Origin: JADDRA01 sp038233555
GTDB lineage: Bacteria; Actinomycetota; Acidimicrobiia; Acidimicrobiales; CADCSY01
DNA length: 43,616 nt
Assembly: GCA_038233555.1 (NCBI GenBank)
Contig: JBBSLT010000005.1
Span: forward strand, 1-43,616
Direction: 5' to 3'
Below the pieces are notes generated by a model. That model was not told the DNA's origin. It saw only the letters and a program-made list of their open reading frames with translations, and searched no databases. Numbering within the stretch: position 1 is the stretch's first letter; the number at the start of each line of letters is the position of its first letter. Positions 8,333 through 18,319 of this stretch are shown in pieces. The translations under genes and the position numbers were made by a program.

Positions 8333-8916
8333 GGGCGTTCGGGCCCTCGGCACTGGTGACGCCCGCCAACGGGGTCACCATGGCGCGGGTGGCAGGCACC
8401 CCCGTGCTCTTGGGCCTGATGGCGGGTACCGGGGCCTCCTACCTGGCGCTCGCCTTGTGGGTCGCCTTAGCCGCCAGCGACGGGCTCGACGGCTACCTCG
8501 CCCGCCGCCACGGCACGACCCGCTCCGGGGCCTTCCTCGACCCGCTGGCCGACAAGCTGTTGGTCCTCGGTGCCTTGGTGGTCCTGGCCGGACGAGGGGT
8601 CTTTGGCTGGTTCCCGGTCGGACTCATCGCCGTGCGGGAGTTGGCCATGAGCTTCTATCGGAGCTGGGTCGGTCGCCGTGGCATATCCATCCCGGCCCGG
8701 CGCTCGGCCAAGGCCAAGACCGTCGTTCAAGAGATCGCCGTGGGCCTGGCCCTGTTCCCGCCCGTCTCCCGGCGGGCGCCGTGGATGGCGAGGACGGTGC
8801 TGTGGGCGGCGGTAGCCCTCACCGTCACCAGCGGGGTGCAGTACCTGCTCGATGGCGCCGGCGCCCGTCGAGCTCGTGACCGCGTGGCCGGCGGCGGTGG
8901 CACCGATGCGCGTTGA
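8329..8916 (+). CDS. pgsA: CDP-diacylglycerol--glycerol-3-phosphate 3-phosphatidyltransferase
   Basis: 195 residues. The CDP-alcohol phosphatidyltransferase signature is present: SDGLDGYLARRHG followed by GAFLDPLADK, giving the four metal- and substrate-binding aspartates. By my count only seven residues separate AR from the following G, one fewer than in the PgsA proteins I recall. Several membrane helices flank the motif. The enzyme makes phosphatidylglycerol phosphate, the precursor of anionic lipids. The GTG at 8329 forms a GTGA overlap with the rimO stop; the rimO-pgsA-cinA order is common in bacteria. A close paralogous activity (cardiolipin or PIP synthase) cannot be excluded from sequence alone. 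Confidence 0.85.
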   Translation: MRAFGPSALVTPANGVTMARVAGTPVLLGLMAGTGASYLALALWVALAASDGLDGYLARRHGTTRSGAFLDPLADKLLVLGALVVLAGRGVFGWFPVGLIAVRELAMSFYRSWVGRRGISIPARRSAKAKTVVQEIAVGLALFPPVSRRAPWMARTVLWAAVALTVTSGVQYLLDGAGARRARDRVAGGGGTDAR

Positions 8917-10138
8917 GGTCGTCGCCGTGGGCACCGAGCTCCTGCTCGGCGATGTCGTCGACACCAACTCGGCGTGGATCGGCCGTCACCTGGCCCTGGC
9001 CGGGATCGACGTCCACTACCAGAGCCGGGTTGGTGACAACGTGGAGCGGATCGTGGGCGTGCTTCGGGTCGCCTTGGGGCGGGCTGACGCCGTGGTGGTG
9101 TGCGGTGGGCTCGGGCCCACGCCCGACGACGTCACCCGCGACGCCTTGGCCGAGGTCATGGGGGTGGCGCTGGTGGGCGACGATGCCGTGCTGGCGTGCA
9201 TCCGGGAGCTGTTCGAGCGCCGGGGCCGGCCGATGTCGCTCAGCAACGAGCGCCAGGCCCAGGTCCCTGTTGGGGGATCGGTCATCGAGCAGCGACGGGG
9301 GACCGCACCAGGGCTCATCTGTCCGGTCGGGAGTCAGGTGATGTACGCCGTGCCCGGCGTCCCCCACGAGATGACCGAGATGATGGACCGGGCCGTCCTG
9401 CCCGACCTCCAGGCCCGGATGGGGGGTCGGGCGGCCATCGTCAGCCGGGTGCTGCACACCTGGGGCCAGGCGGAGTCGTCCCTCGCCGAGCGCCTGGCGC
9501 CGCGCCTGGAGGCGCTGGATTCGACCGGCAATCCCACCATCGCCTTCCTGGCCAGCGGCATGGAGGGCGTCAAGGTGCGGATCACGGCCAAGGCCGCCAC
9601 CACTGAGGACGCCGTGGCCATCCTCGACTCCGAGGAGGTGTCGGTGCGGGCCATTCTCGGTAACAGCGTCTTCGCCATCGACGGCACGGCGATGGAGGCG
9701 GTGGTGGGCGGGCTGCTCCAGGCTCATCAACTTACGCTGGGAGTGGCCGAGTCGATGACGGGGGGCCTGATCGCCTCGCGCTGCACCGAGGTCCCTGGGT
9801 CGTCCGGCTGGTTCCGAGGCGGCATCGTCTCCTACGCCAGCAAGGTCAAGTTTGATCTCCTCGGCGTACCCGAGGGCCCCGTGGTCTGCGAGGACGCAGC
9901 GACGGCCATGGCCGAAGGCGCCCGCCGGGCGCTCGAAGCCAAGGTGGGCCTGTCGGTGACGGGCGTGGCCGGCCCCGAGGAGCAGGACGGCCAGCCCGTG
10001 GGCACGGTGTTCGTGGGCGTGGCGTTGGAGAAGGGCACCGAGGCCGTGCATCTGCGCCTGGCCGGCGACCGGACCGTGATCCGCCAGATCGCCGCCGTGT
10101 CCGCCCTCGACTGCCTGCGCCTGCGCCTGACCGACTGA
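8906..10138 (+). CDS. cinA: CinA family protein: MoaB-like domain plus nicotinamide-nucleotide amidase
   Basis: 410 residues. The N-terminal MoaB/Mog-like domain (about 1-170) starts MRVEVVAVGTELLLGDVVDT and contains VVVCGGLGPTPDDVTRDALAE. The C-terminal CinA/PncC domain (about 250-410) contains VAESMTGGLIASR, PGSSGWFRGGIVSYAS and SVTGVAGPEEQDGQPVG; this domain deamidates nicotinamide mononucleotide in NAD recycling. The ATG at 8906 overlaps pgsA by 11 nt and gives the usual family length; an ATG at 8852 would add an out-of-family leader. cinA commonly lies just before recA; here a toxin-antitoxin pair, an FtsH-like gene and thpR intervene. Confidence 0.92.
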   Translation: MRVEVVAVGTELLLGDVVDTNSAWIGRHLALAGIDVHYQSRVGDNVERIVGVLRVALGRADAVVVCGGLGPTPDDVTRDALAEVMGVALVGDDAVLACIRELFERRGRPMSLSNERQAQVPVGGSVIEQRRGTAPGLICPVGSQVMYAVPGVPHEMTEMMDRAVLPDLQARMGGRAAIVSRVLHTWGQAESSLAERLAPRLEALDSTGNPTIAFLASGMEGVKVRITAKAATTEDAVAILDSEEVSVRAILGNSVFAIDGTAMEAVVGGLLQAHQLTLGVAESMTGGLIASRCTEVPGSSGWFRGGIVSYASKVKFDLLGVPEGPVVCEDAATAMAEGARRALEAKVGLSVTGVAGPEEQDGQPVGTVFVGVALEKGTEAVHLRLAGDRTVIRQIAAVSALDCLRLRLTD

Positions 10139-10168
10139 GGTGTTGACTCCGGCCAGGTCGGCAGCCAC

Positions 10169-10208
10169 TTGACCTTGGCGTATGACAACTCTACCATAGA
10201 CGTATGAC
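10169..10208 (+). promoter_or_regulatory. Leaderless promoter and possible autoregulatory operator of the toxin-antitoxin pair
   Basis: TTGACC (10169-10174), a 17-nt spacer and TACCAT (10192-10197) form a good promoter. Its expected transcription start is the ATG at 10204 itself. The octamer CGTATGAC occurs twice, at 10179-10186 and 10201-10208, 22 bp apart. These are possible contacts for the ribbon-helix-helix antitoxin, which usually represses its own operon. Confidence 0.55.
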
Positions 10209-10479
10209 GAAAATGGTCAGCTTCCGGGTCGACGACGAGGATGTCGCCGAGGCGGATCGCTGGGCCGAACGGCTCGGTGTCGAACGCTCTGAACTGCTCC
10301 GGGACGCCTTGGCCGCCCACCTGACCCGGCTGGCCGCCGAGGTCGACGTTGCCGCCTACGCAGCCGTGCCTCTCACCACCGACGAGCTCGCCTTGGACGC
10401 GGCCGACGACTGGGGTCCCACAGAGGACTGGACGGACTGGGCCGAGTGGGCCGATCGGCGGGATCATGCGACGCGGTGA
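10204..10479 (+). CDS. Ribbon-helix-helix antitoxin
   Basis: 91 residues. The N-terminal part (KMVSFRVDDEDVAEADRWAE then LGVERSELLRDALAAHL) has the strand-helix-helix pattern of MetJ/Arc-type DNA-binding antitoxins. The acidic C-terminal tail (DWGPTEDWTDWAEWADRRD) is the kind of segment that wraps and inhibits a toxin. It overlaps the toxin reading frame by 14 nt and is expressed from a promoter that appears leaderless. The partner is a MazF/PemK-like toxin that is frameshifted here, so this antitoxin may now be an orphan, perhaps protecting against related toxins. Confidence 0.8.
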   Translation: MTKMVSFRVDDEDVAEADRWAERLGVERSELLRDALAAHLTRLAAEVDVAAYAAVPLTTDELALDAADDWGPTEDWTDWAEWADRRDHATR

Positions 10480-10776
10480 GATCTGGTTCGCCGCCACACC
10501 CGACGGCGGGGACCGGCCGGTGTTGTCCTCACCCGAGACCCGGTTGTTGATCGAATCGACCGAGTGGTGGTGGCGGCCTTGACCCGGACCCGTCGGGGTG
10601 TCGTCTCGGAGCTGGCGTTGACCGTGGCCGAGGACGACGTGGCCGCAGACTGCTTTGCGTCCTTCGACAACCTTCACACCTTGCCGAGGACCGCGTTCCG
10701 GCGGTACCTGACCACGCTGACCCCGCCCCGGATGGCTCGCGCCTGCCGGACCCTGCGAGCCGCCGTCGACTGCTGA
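10466..10776 (+). pseudogene. MazF/PemK-like endoribonuclease toxin, frameshifted
   Basis: The gene starts at ATG 10466 with MRRGEIWFAATPDGGDRPVL, the canonical MazF opening. The frame then fails after the GTGTTG at 10520-10525. Adding one G there (TTGTCC to TTGGTCC) restores VLTRDPVVDRIDRVVVAAL and a continuous 103-residue protein running to the stop at 10776. That is the normal length for MazF mRNA interferases. As written, translation ends at about 10582 with a 38-residue peptide. It could be real inactivation or a single-base consensus error; the intact remainder argues that the event is recent. Confidence 0.8.
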
Positions 10777-10876
10777 CCCTCGCGTGGTGCGTACCCGGTT
10801 TGAACGCTGCGTGCCCGTGGCACTACTGTCCGGGCGGGCTGGAGTGCAGGTCGGTCGACTCGAGGTGCTCTCCGAA

Positions 10877-12607
10877 ATGGAAACTACTGACATCTTGCTG
10901 CACCCGGCGTTCCTTGCCGCGGTGTGCTCCATCGGCGTGGTCTTGGGCCTCGCCCTGTACCTGACGCGCCACGGCAGCCGAAAGGCACTCAACGCCAGGG
11001 CCGGCGACAAGATGGCGCCGGCGGCAGCTGCCGACGCCACCAGGATCTTTGCTGCCCAGGCGACGGCGGCCAGGGTGGGCAAGCGCCCTTCGGGCATCTC
11101 TTCATTGCTGCCGATGGGCAGGGCCGACAAGGCGCCCGCCGGCCGGTCATCTGCGGTCATGGCCGAGGGTCCGGCCTCGCCGGAGGCCGTCTTCACCGAG
11201 GCCTCGACCCTCGACGGCCCTCTTGTCACCTTCGCCGACGTCGCCGGTCTCGACGAGGCCATCGAGGAGCTGCGGGAGGTCAAGGAGTACCTCACCGATC
11301 CTGAGCGCTTCCGGGCGCTGGGCGCCGAGCTGCCCAAGGGCATCCTGTTGTGCGGCCATCCTGGCAACGGCAAGACGCTGCTGGCCCGGGCTTTGGCCGG
11401 AGAGGCCGGGGTGCCGTTCTACTTCGTCTCCGCCTCCAGCTTCGTGGAGCAGTACGTGGGCCTCGGCGCGGCCCGCATTCGCTCGCTGTTCGAGAAGGCC
11501 AAGGACCAAGACTCGCCCGCCATCGTGTTCATCGATGAGCTCGACGCCGTGGGCCTGAAGCGCAGCGGGGGGGGCAACGGCGAGCGCGAGTTCGACCACA
11601 CCCTCAACCAGCTCTTGGTCGAGCTCGACGGCTTCGCCTCGTCGTCGGGCGTGTTGATCCTCGGCGCCACCAACCGTCCCGAGCTGCTCGACCCCGCCCT
11701 GGTGCGGCCCGGGCGCTTCGATCGTCGCATCCAGATCGACCCCCCGGACTTCGCCGGACGCCTGGCCATCCTTCGCCTCTACGCCTCGCGTCGGCCGATG
11801 TCGCGCCAGGTCGACTGGAGCGAGGTCGCCAGCCAGACCACCGGGTTGAGTGGCGCCGAATTGGCCAACATCATCAACGAAGCGTCCCTGCTGGCCGCCC
11901 GGCGCCATCGCACGAAGATCACGGCCGACGAGATCGAGGAGGCAGTGGCCCGGGTGTCGGGAGGCGCACGCAGCTCGCGCCTGATCGACGAGGACGAGAA
12001 GCGTCTGATCGCCTACCACGAGGCCGGCCACGCCCTGCTCTCGCTGCTGCTCAAGAACGTCAAGATCCCGCCTCGCGTGTCGATCGTCCCCCGGGCCAGC
12101 TCGTCGGAGAAGTCGGCTTGGTCCTTCGGTGACGACCGCACCACGCTGACCAAGCGCGAGCTCATGGCTCAGCTCATCGTCCTCTTGGGCGGTCGGGCGG
12201 CGGAGGTTGCGACCTTCGGCGAGCCCAGCACCCGGTCCGAGGACGACCTCGACGACGCCGCCAAGCTGGCCCGCAAGATGGTGGAGCGCTGGGCCATGAC
12301 CGGCCGTTTCGAGCTGGCCGGCCGCAACGACGACGCCGTCACCCGCTCCCGCACCGAGAGCCGGTCCGAGCCGGGGGTGGCCAAGCTCTTGTCCCAGGCC
12401 GAACAGGCAGCCCGGTCGATCCTGCAGGACAACAGTCACCGCCTCATCGCCGTGGCCGAGCACCTGGTGCACCAGGAGACGCTCAGCGTCGCTGAGATGG
12501 CCAGGGTGGCGGGTCTGCCCGATCCGGCCGACGTGCGGGTCGTGGAGCGCCCCGATCTGTTGGCCCCCTCGGTGGTAGCGGCGCCAGTGGCCCGCATCCA
12601 CGGCTGA
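10877..12607 (+). CDS. Divergent FtsH-like AAA+ zinc metalloprotease
   Basis: 576 residues from ATG 10877. It has a single N-terminal membrane helix (FLAAVCSIGVVLGLALYLT) and no second helix or periplasmic domain, unlike classical FtsH. The AAA+ module has Walker A GHPGNGKT (160-167), pore loop FVEQYVGLGAARIR, Walker B IVFIDELDAVG, and sensor and arginine-finger segments (GATNRPELLDPALVRPGRFDRR). The protease domain has HEAGH at 381-385 and an EDDLDDA segment carrying the third zinc ligand. The family degrades membrane and regulatory proteins. The GPPGTGKT to GHPGNGKT change and the lost periplasmic part suggest a paralogue, not the housekeeping FtsH. A GTG at 10784 could add 31 residues. Confidence 0.85.
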   Translation: METTDILLHPAFLAAVCSIGVVLGLALYLTRHGSRKALNARAGDKMAPAAAADATRIFAAQATAARVGKRPSGISSLLPMGRADKAPAGRSSAVMAEGPASPEAVFTEASTLDGPLVTFADVAGLDEAIEELREVKEYLTDPERFRALGAELPKGILLCGHPGNGKTLLARALAGEAGVPFYFVSASSFVEQYVGLGAARIRSLFEKAKDQDSPAIVFIDELDAVGLKRSGGGNGEREFDHTLNQLLVELDGFASSSGVLILGATNRPELLDPALVRPGRFDRRIQIDPPDFAGRLAILRLYASRRPMSRQVDWSEVASQTTGLSGAELANIINEASLLAARRHRTKITADEIEEAVARVSGGARSSRLIDEDEKRLIAYHEAGHALLSLLLKNVKIPPRVSIVPRASSSEKSAWSFGDDRTTLTKRELMAQLIVLLGGRAAEVATFGEPSTRSEDDLDDAAKLARKMVERWAMTGRFELAGRNDDAVTRSRTESRSEPGVAKLLSQAEQAARSILQDNSHRLIAVAEHLVHQETLSVAEMARVAGLPDPADVRVVERPDLLAPSVVAAPVARIHG

Positions 12608-12619
12608 CGGGCGTCGGCG

Positions 12620-13141
12620 CTGCGCCTCTTCGTCGCCGTCTGGCCACCGGAACCCGTCCTGGCGAGCCTGGCCGCCCTCGATCGTCCGTCGCGCCCGGGC
12701 CTGCACTGGACCCCATCTTCGCAGTGGCACGTGACGCTGCGCTTCTTCGGCGAGGTCGATGTCGACGATGGTGTCACCGCCGGCCAGAGGGTGGCGGAGG
12801 CGGCCAAGCTCGCGGCCCCGGCAGTGGCAGAGATGGGCTCGGCGGTGACCAAGCTCGGACGCAACGTGGTCCAGGTCCCCGTCGCCGGCCTCGATGCGTT
12901 GGCCCAGGCACTTTTGGCCAGCAGCGCTGAGGTCGGCCAGCCCCCCAGCCCCCGTCCCTTCTCCGGCCACATCACCCTGGCCCGCAACCGGGGGAAGGGA
13001 TCGCTCGACGGGCTCCTCGGCGAAGCGGTGTCCGGGCGCTGGGAGGTCAATGAGATCGCCTTGGTGGCAAGCGTGTCCGCCGGGCTCCCCGGCGTGGCCA
13101 ACCACTACGACGTGGTGGCCACCTTTCCCCTCGAGGGCTGA
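12620..13141 (+). CDS. thpR: RNA 2',3'-cyclic phosphodiesterase (2'-5' RNA ligase family)
   Basis: 173 residues if translation begins at the CTG at 12620. Both catalytic HxT motifs of the 2H phosphoesterase fold are present: WHVTLRFFG near the N-terminus and GHITLARNRG in the C-terminal half. The family opens 2',3'-cyclic phosphates and can join 2'-5' linkages. Homologues begin MRLFVA; here the frame reads LRLFVAVWPPEPV from the CTG, and no ATG, GTG or TTG lies between it and the ftsH-like stop 12 nt upstream. A downstream GTG would delete the first HxT. Translation may depend on re-initiation after the upstream stop. The thpR-recA adjacency is seen in other bacteria. Confidence 0.8.
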   Translation: MRLFVAVWPPEPVLASLAALDRPSRPGLHWTPSSQWHVTLRFFGEVDVDDGVTAGQRVAEAAKLAAPAVAEMGSAVTKLGRNVVQVPVAGLDALAQALLASSAEVGQPPSPRPFSGHITLARNRGKGSLDGLLGEAVSGRWEVNEIALVASVSAGLPGVANHYDVVATFPLEG

Positions 13142-13155
13142 CCGGCCCGAGGTCC

Positions 13156-13184
13156 TTGAACGAACGATCGTTCGTGGGTAGGGT
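13156..13184 (+). promoter_or_regulatory. recA promoter with LexA (SOS) box in the spacer
   Basis: The -35 is TTGAAC (13156-13161) and the -10 is TAGGGT (13179-13184), 17 nt apart. GAACGATCGTTC at 13162-13173 is a perfect GAAC-N4-GTTC LexA box filling the spacer, so bound LexA would block RNA polymerase directly. A second TAGGGT at 13231-13236 could be the -10 of a downstream promoter. The recA GTG follows at 13303 with AGGAG at 13293-13297. Confidence 0.85.
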
Positions 13185-13302
13185 GGGGCCGGCGCGAACT
13201 ACACGCGTGGAAGTTGTCTCACCCCCTTCGTAGGGTGTGCTCATCGGCCCTTCGGGGTCCCGAACCTCGCCAGCAAGGCATTTCTCAGAGACAGGAGCGA
13301 CA

Positions 13303-15432
<2,130 letters not shown>

Positions 15433-15452
15433 TCCCCGAACGGGAGGGAGCG

Positions 15453-16127
15453 ATGAGCCAGGAGCACTGGACGGCAGTCGACGACTACCTCAGCGGTCTG
15501 CTCATCGCTCCCGACCCGGTGCTGGAAGACGCGCTGCGGGCTAGCGCCGAGGCGGATCTGCCGACGATTCAAGTCTCAAGCCTTCAGGGGAAGCTGCTGT
15601 GGCTGTTGGCCCGAGCCCAGGGCGCCGCTCGGATCTTGGAGGTGGGAACCCTCGGTGGCTACAGCACCATCTGGCTGGCGAGGGCCCTTCCACCCGGCGG
15701 TCGCCTGGTCACCCTTGAGCTCGACCCCCGACATGGCGAGGTGGCCGAGGCCAACCTGGCCGTCGCCGGCGTGGCCGACCGCGTCGAGGTGATGCTCGGC
15801 GCCGCCGCCGACACCCTGGCCGATCTGGTGGCCAGCAGGAGCGAGCCGTTCGACTTCGTGTTCATCGACGCCGACAAGGAGTCCATCCCGGTGTATTTCG
15901 CCCGGGCCCTCGAGCTGTCCCGGCCCGGCACGGTGATCATCGTCGACAACGCCGTGCGAGGGGGCGAGGTGATCGACGCCGACAGCGCTGATCCCGCTAC
16001 ACAGGGGATACGGAGGTTCAACGAGATGGTAGCAAGCATGGCCGGTGTGGAGGCCACCACCATCCAGACCGTGGGCACCAAAGGCCACGACGGCTTCGCC
16101 GTGGTGCTGGTCACCGCCCCCCAGTAG
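15453..16127 (+). CDS. O-methyltransferase, caffeoyl-CoA/catechol type
   Basis: 224 residues. SAM-binding motif I is RILEVGTLGGYSTIWLARAL, and the metal/catalytic motif DFVFIDADKE is that of family 3 O-methyltransferases, which use a divalent cation. RPGTVIIVDNAVRGGEV follows as expected. The substrate is unknown; family members methylate catechols, flavonoids or antibiotic precursors. Two starts compete: ATG 15429, overlapping the recA stop (ATGA), and ATG 15453, which has a strong GGAGGGAG just upstream. The latter is preferred. Probably translated from the recA transcript, which would make it partly SOS-linked (inference). Confidence 0.88.
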   Translation: MSQEHWTAVDDYLSGLLIAPDPVLEDALRASAEADLPTIQVSSLQGKLLWLLARAQGAARILEVGTLGGYSTIWLARALPPGGRLVTLELDPRHGEVAEANLAVAGVADRVEVMLGAAADTLADLVASRSEPFDFVFIDADKESIPVYFARALELSRPGTVIIVDNAVRGGEVIDADSADPATQGIRRFNEMVASMAGVEATTIQTVGTKGHDGFAVVLVTAPQ

Positions 16128-16132
16128 CGAGC

Positions 16133-16179
16133 GGCCAAAGCTTCGCGATGCAATTGTTGCGGCGGGGAGGACTTTGGCC
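16133..16179. repeat. 8-bp inverted repeat between O-methyltransferase and spoVS
   Basis: GGCCAAAG (16133-16140) pairs perfectly with CTTTGGCC (16172-16179) across a 31-nt loop. It lies just after the O-methyltransferase stop. It could be a weak factor-independent terminator lacking a T-tract, or an operator for spoVS. Confidence 0.35.
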
Positions 16180-16202
16180 GTCGGGCGTCGAATAGTTGAG
16201 GC

Positions 16203-16589
16203 ATGACCGCCACCTTTTCCTCTACGTCCCCGCCCATGCCCTCCGATACCCCTCGTGCCCCTGAGATGCTCAAGGTGTCCAGCAAGTCCAACCCGAACTC
16301 CGTCGCCGGCGCCATGGCCGGTGTCGTGCGAGAGGCGGGCAGCGTCGAGGTGCAAGTCGTCGGTGCCGGTGCTCTCAACCAGGCCATCAAGGCCCTTGCC
16401 ATCGCTCGCGGCTACGTCGCCGCCGGCGGGATCGATCTGGTCTGCGTACCGAACTTCGCCGACATCGAGATCGACGGCGAGCGGCGCACCGCCATTCGCC
16501 TGGTCATCGGCGACCGTTACGGCAACCGGACCCAGATCGCAGCTCCGGCCGAGCTCCACATCGCTCCCGCGGTCGACGACGAGGAGTAG
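16203..16589 (+). CDS. spoVS: Stage V sporulation protein S (SpoVS) family
   Basis: 128 residues. The body from about residue 22 (MLKVSSKSNPNSVAGAMAGV, then VQVVGAGALNQAIKALAIARG, then IDLVCVPNFADIEIDGERRT) matches the compact Alba-like SpoVS fold. The N-terminal 21 Pro/Ser/Thr-rich residues and the acidic C-terminus are extensions beyond the roughly 86-residue Bacillus protein. In Bacillus it affects spore coat assembly and septation; it is also widespread in non-sporulating bacteria, where its role is unknown and probably involves nucleic-acid binding. An alternative start at the internal Met (ML KVS) would give the classic length. Confidence 0.9.
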   Translation: MTATFSSTSPPMPSDTPRAPEMLKVSSKSNPNSVAGAMAGVVREAGSVEVQVVGAGALNQAIKALAIARGYVAAGGIDLVCVPNFADIEIDGERRTAIRLVIGDRYGNRTQIAAPAELHIAPAVDDEE

Positions 16590-16607
16590 CTTGCGAGGTC
16601 CTTCGGG

Positions 16608-16635
16608 CCTCAATCGCTGACCCTCAATCGCTGAC
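16608..16635 (+). repeat. Perfect 14-bp tandem duplication
   Basis: CCTCAATCGCTGAC occurs twice back to back (16608-16621 and 16622-16635) in the short gap between spoVS and miaB. It is likely a replication-slippage duplication; it lies upstream of the miaB -10 box. Confidence 0.6.
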
Positions 16636-16653
16636 GCAGTGGCGAAGCGCCTC

Positions 16654-16659
16654 TAGCCT
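16654..16659 (+). promoter_or_regulatory. -10 box of a probably leaderless miaB promoter
   Basis: TAGCCT lies 7 nt before the miaB ATG at 16667, and no ribosome-binding site is present. The same spacing is seen before rimO and dapD. Confidence 0.5.
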
Positions 16660-16666
16660 GACCGAC

Positions 16667-18037
16667 ATGGGCCGCCGCTACGTCATTCGCACGTTCGGAT
16701 GCCAGATGAACGTGCACGACTCGGAGCGCATCGCGGGCTTGCTCGAGGCCGACGGCCTAGAGGCCACCGACGATGTGGCCGGTGCCGACGTGGTGGTGCT
16801 CAACACCTGCTGCATTCGCGAGAACGCCGACGACAAGCTCTACGGCACCCTCGGGCACCTGAAGAGCCTCAAGACCGCCCGCCCCGGCATGCAGCTGGTC
16901 GTCGCCGGCTGCCTGGCCCAAAAGGACCGCGATCTCGTCCAGCGCCGGGCGCCCTTCGTCGACGTGGTGCTCGGCACCCACAACGTGGGCGCCGCCGTGG
17001 CGCTGCTGCACCGAGCCGAGGCCGAGGGGCCGCTCATGGAGATCCTCGAGGAGAGTGACGCCTTCCCCTCGGCGCTGCCGGTGCGTCGCGACCTGCCGTG
17101 GTCGGCGTGGGTCACCATCCAGATCGGCTGCGACAATGCCTGCGCCTTTTGCATCGTGCCGTCCGTCCGGGGACGCGAGATCAGCCGTCCGATGGCCGAG
17201 GTGGTGGCCGAGATCGAGACGCTCGCCTCTGTCGGCACCGTCGAGGTCACCCTGTTGGGCCAGAACGTCAACTCCTATGGCCGTGACCTCACCCACCGGC
17301 GCCCCCTGTTCGCCGAGCTGCTCCGCCAGGTGGGAGGAGTCGACGGCATTGGCCGGCTCCGTTACACCAGCCCCCATCCGAAGGACCTGCGGCCTGAGAC
17401 CATCGCCGCCATGGCCGAGACCCCGGCCGTCTGTGAGCACCTGCACCTGCCCCTGCAGTCGGGAAGCGACCGGACCCTGGCGGCCATGCACCGGGGCTAC
17501 ACCGCCGAGCGGTACCTGGCCAAGCTGGCAGCAGCCCGGGCGGCGGTTCCCGATCTGGCCGTCAGCACCGATCTCATCGTGGGCTTCCCGGGCGAGACCG
17601 ACGACGACTTCGAGCGCACCCTGGAGGTGGCCGCCGCCGCCGAGTACGACAGCACCTACACCTTCATCTTCAGCCCCCGCAAGGGGACCGAGGCCGCAGC
17701 GCGGGTCGAGGAGTTCGTACCCGCCGAGGTGGTGGCCGAGCGCTTCGAGCGCCTGCGGGTGGTGGTGGAGCGCAGCGCCCTGGCCAAGCACCGGGCCCGC
17801 ATCGGCCGGGTCGAGGAGGCGCTGGTCGAGGGACCGAGCAAGAAGGACCCGGCGGTGCTCAGCGGCCGCACCCGCCAGAACAAGCTGGTGCACTTCCGGT
17901 CCCCCCAGGTGTTGGGGGCCGGTGCCTTCGTCGAGGTCCTCGTCACCGCTGCCGCCCCCCACCACCTTCGCGGCGAGCTGGTGCGGGTGATCGCCGCACC
18001 ACGCCATCGCACCCGTATCCCCGTCGCGTCAGCATGA
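16667..18037 (+). CDS. miaB: tRNA-2-methylthio-N6-dimethylallyladenosine synthase MiaB
   Basis: 456 residues. It adds the methylthio group to isopentenylated A37 of tRNAs reading UNN codons, the step after MiaA (18997). UPF0004 cysteines are in RTFGCQMNVHDSERI, VLNTCCIRENADDK and VVAGCLAQKDRD. The radical-SAM cluster motif is CDNACAFCIVPSVRG, followed by LLGQNVNSYG, HLPLQSGSD and a TRAM domain. FGCQMNVHDSE is diagnostic of MiaB as opposed to RimO. It is followed by a toxin-antitoxin remnant that separates it from miaA, a pair often adjacent in Actinobacteria. Confidence 0.96.
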   Translation: MGRRYVIRTFGCQMNVHDSERIAGLLEADGLEATDDVAGADVVVLNTCCIRENADDKLYGTLGHLKSLKTARPGMQLVVAGCLAQKDRDLVQRRAPFVDVVLGTHNVGAAVALLHRAEAEGPLMEILEESDAFPSALPVRRDLPWSAWVTIQIGCDNACAFCIVPSVRGREISRPMAEVVAEIETLASVGTVEVTLLGQNVNSYGRDLTHRRPLFAELLRQVGGVDGIGRLRYTSPHPKDLRPETIAAMAETPAVCEHLHLPLQSGSDRTLAAMHRGYTAERYLAKLAAARAAVPDLAVSTDLIVGFPGETDDDFERTLEVAAAAEYDSTYTFIFSPRKGTEAAARVEEFVPAEVVAERFERLRVVVERSALAKHRARIGRVEEALVEGPSKKDPAVLSGRTRQNKLVHFRSPQVLGAGAFVEVLVTAAAPHHLRGELVRVIAAPRHRTRIPVASA

Positions 18038-18073
18038 TCCATATATACGGCTCTACGAGTATGGTGGAGGAGT

Positions 18074-18319
18074 ATGAAGACGACGCTCAACCTCGATGAC
18101 GAGCTGATCCGTCGGGGTAAGCGGCTGGCGGCCGAGCGCGGCACCACCCTCACCGCACTGGTGGAAGCGGCGCTACGGGCCGAGCTGGCAGGTCCGGCGC
18201 CGTCTCCGCCGTTCGTTCTGCACCTCCCGACCGTGCGGGGCGACAGGGGACCCAACGCCGATCCTGCTGATCGCGACGCTCTCTACGATCTCATGGAGGA
18301 GGACGGCGCTCTCCGGTGA
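18074..18319 (+). CDS. vapB: VapB-type antitoxin
   Basis: 81 residues. MKTTLNLDDELIRRGKRLAA then ERGTTLTALVEAALRAEL is a ribbon-helix-helix antitoxin N-terminus. The C-terminal part (VRGDRGPNADPADRDALYDL) matches the toxin-binding tail of actinobacterial VapB proteins. A GGAGGAG ribosome-binding site precedes the ATG. The stop overlaps the GTG of the vapC remnant, the usual coupled arrangement. The toxin is deleted, so this is an orphan antitoxin whose DNA-binding function may persist. Confidence 0.85.
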   Translation: MKTTLNLDDELIRRGKRLAAERGTTLTALVEAALRAELAGPAPSPPFVLHLPTVRGDRGPNADPADRDALYDLMEEDGALR

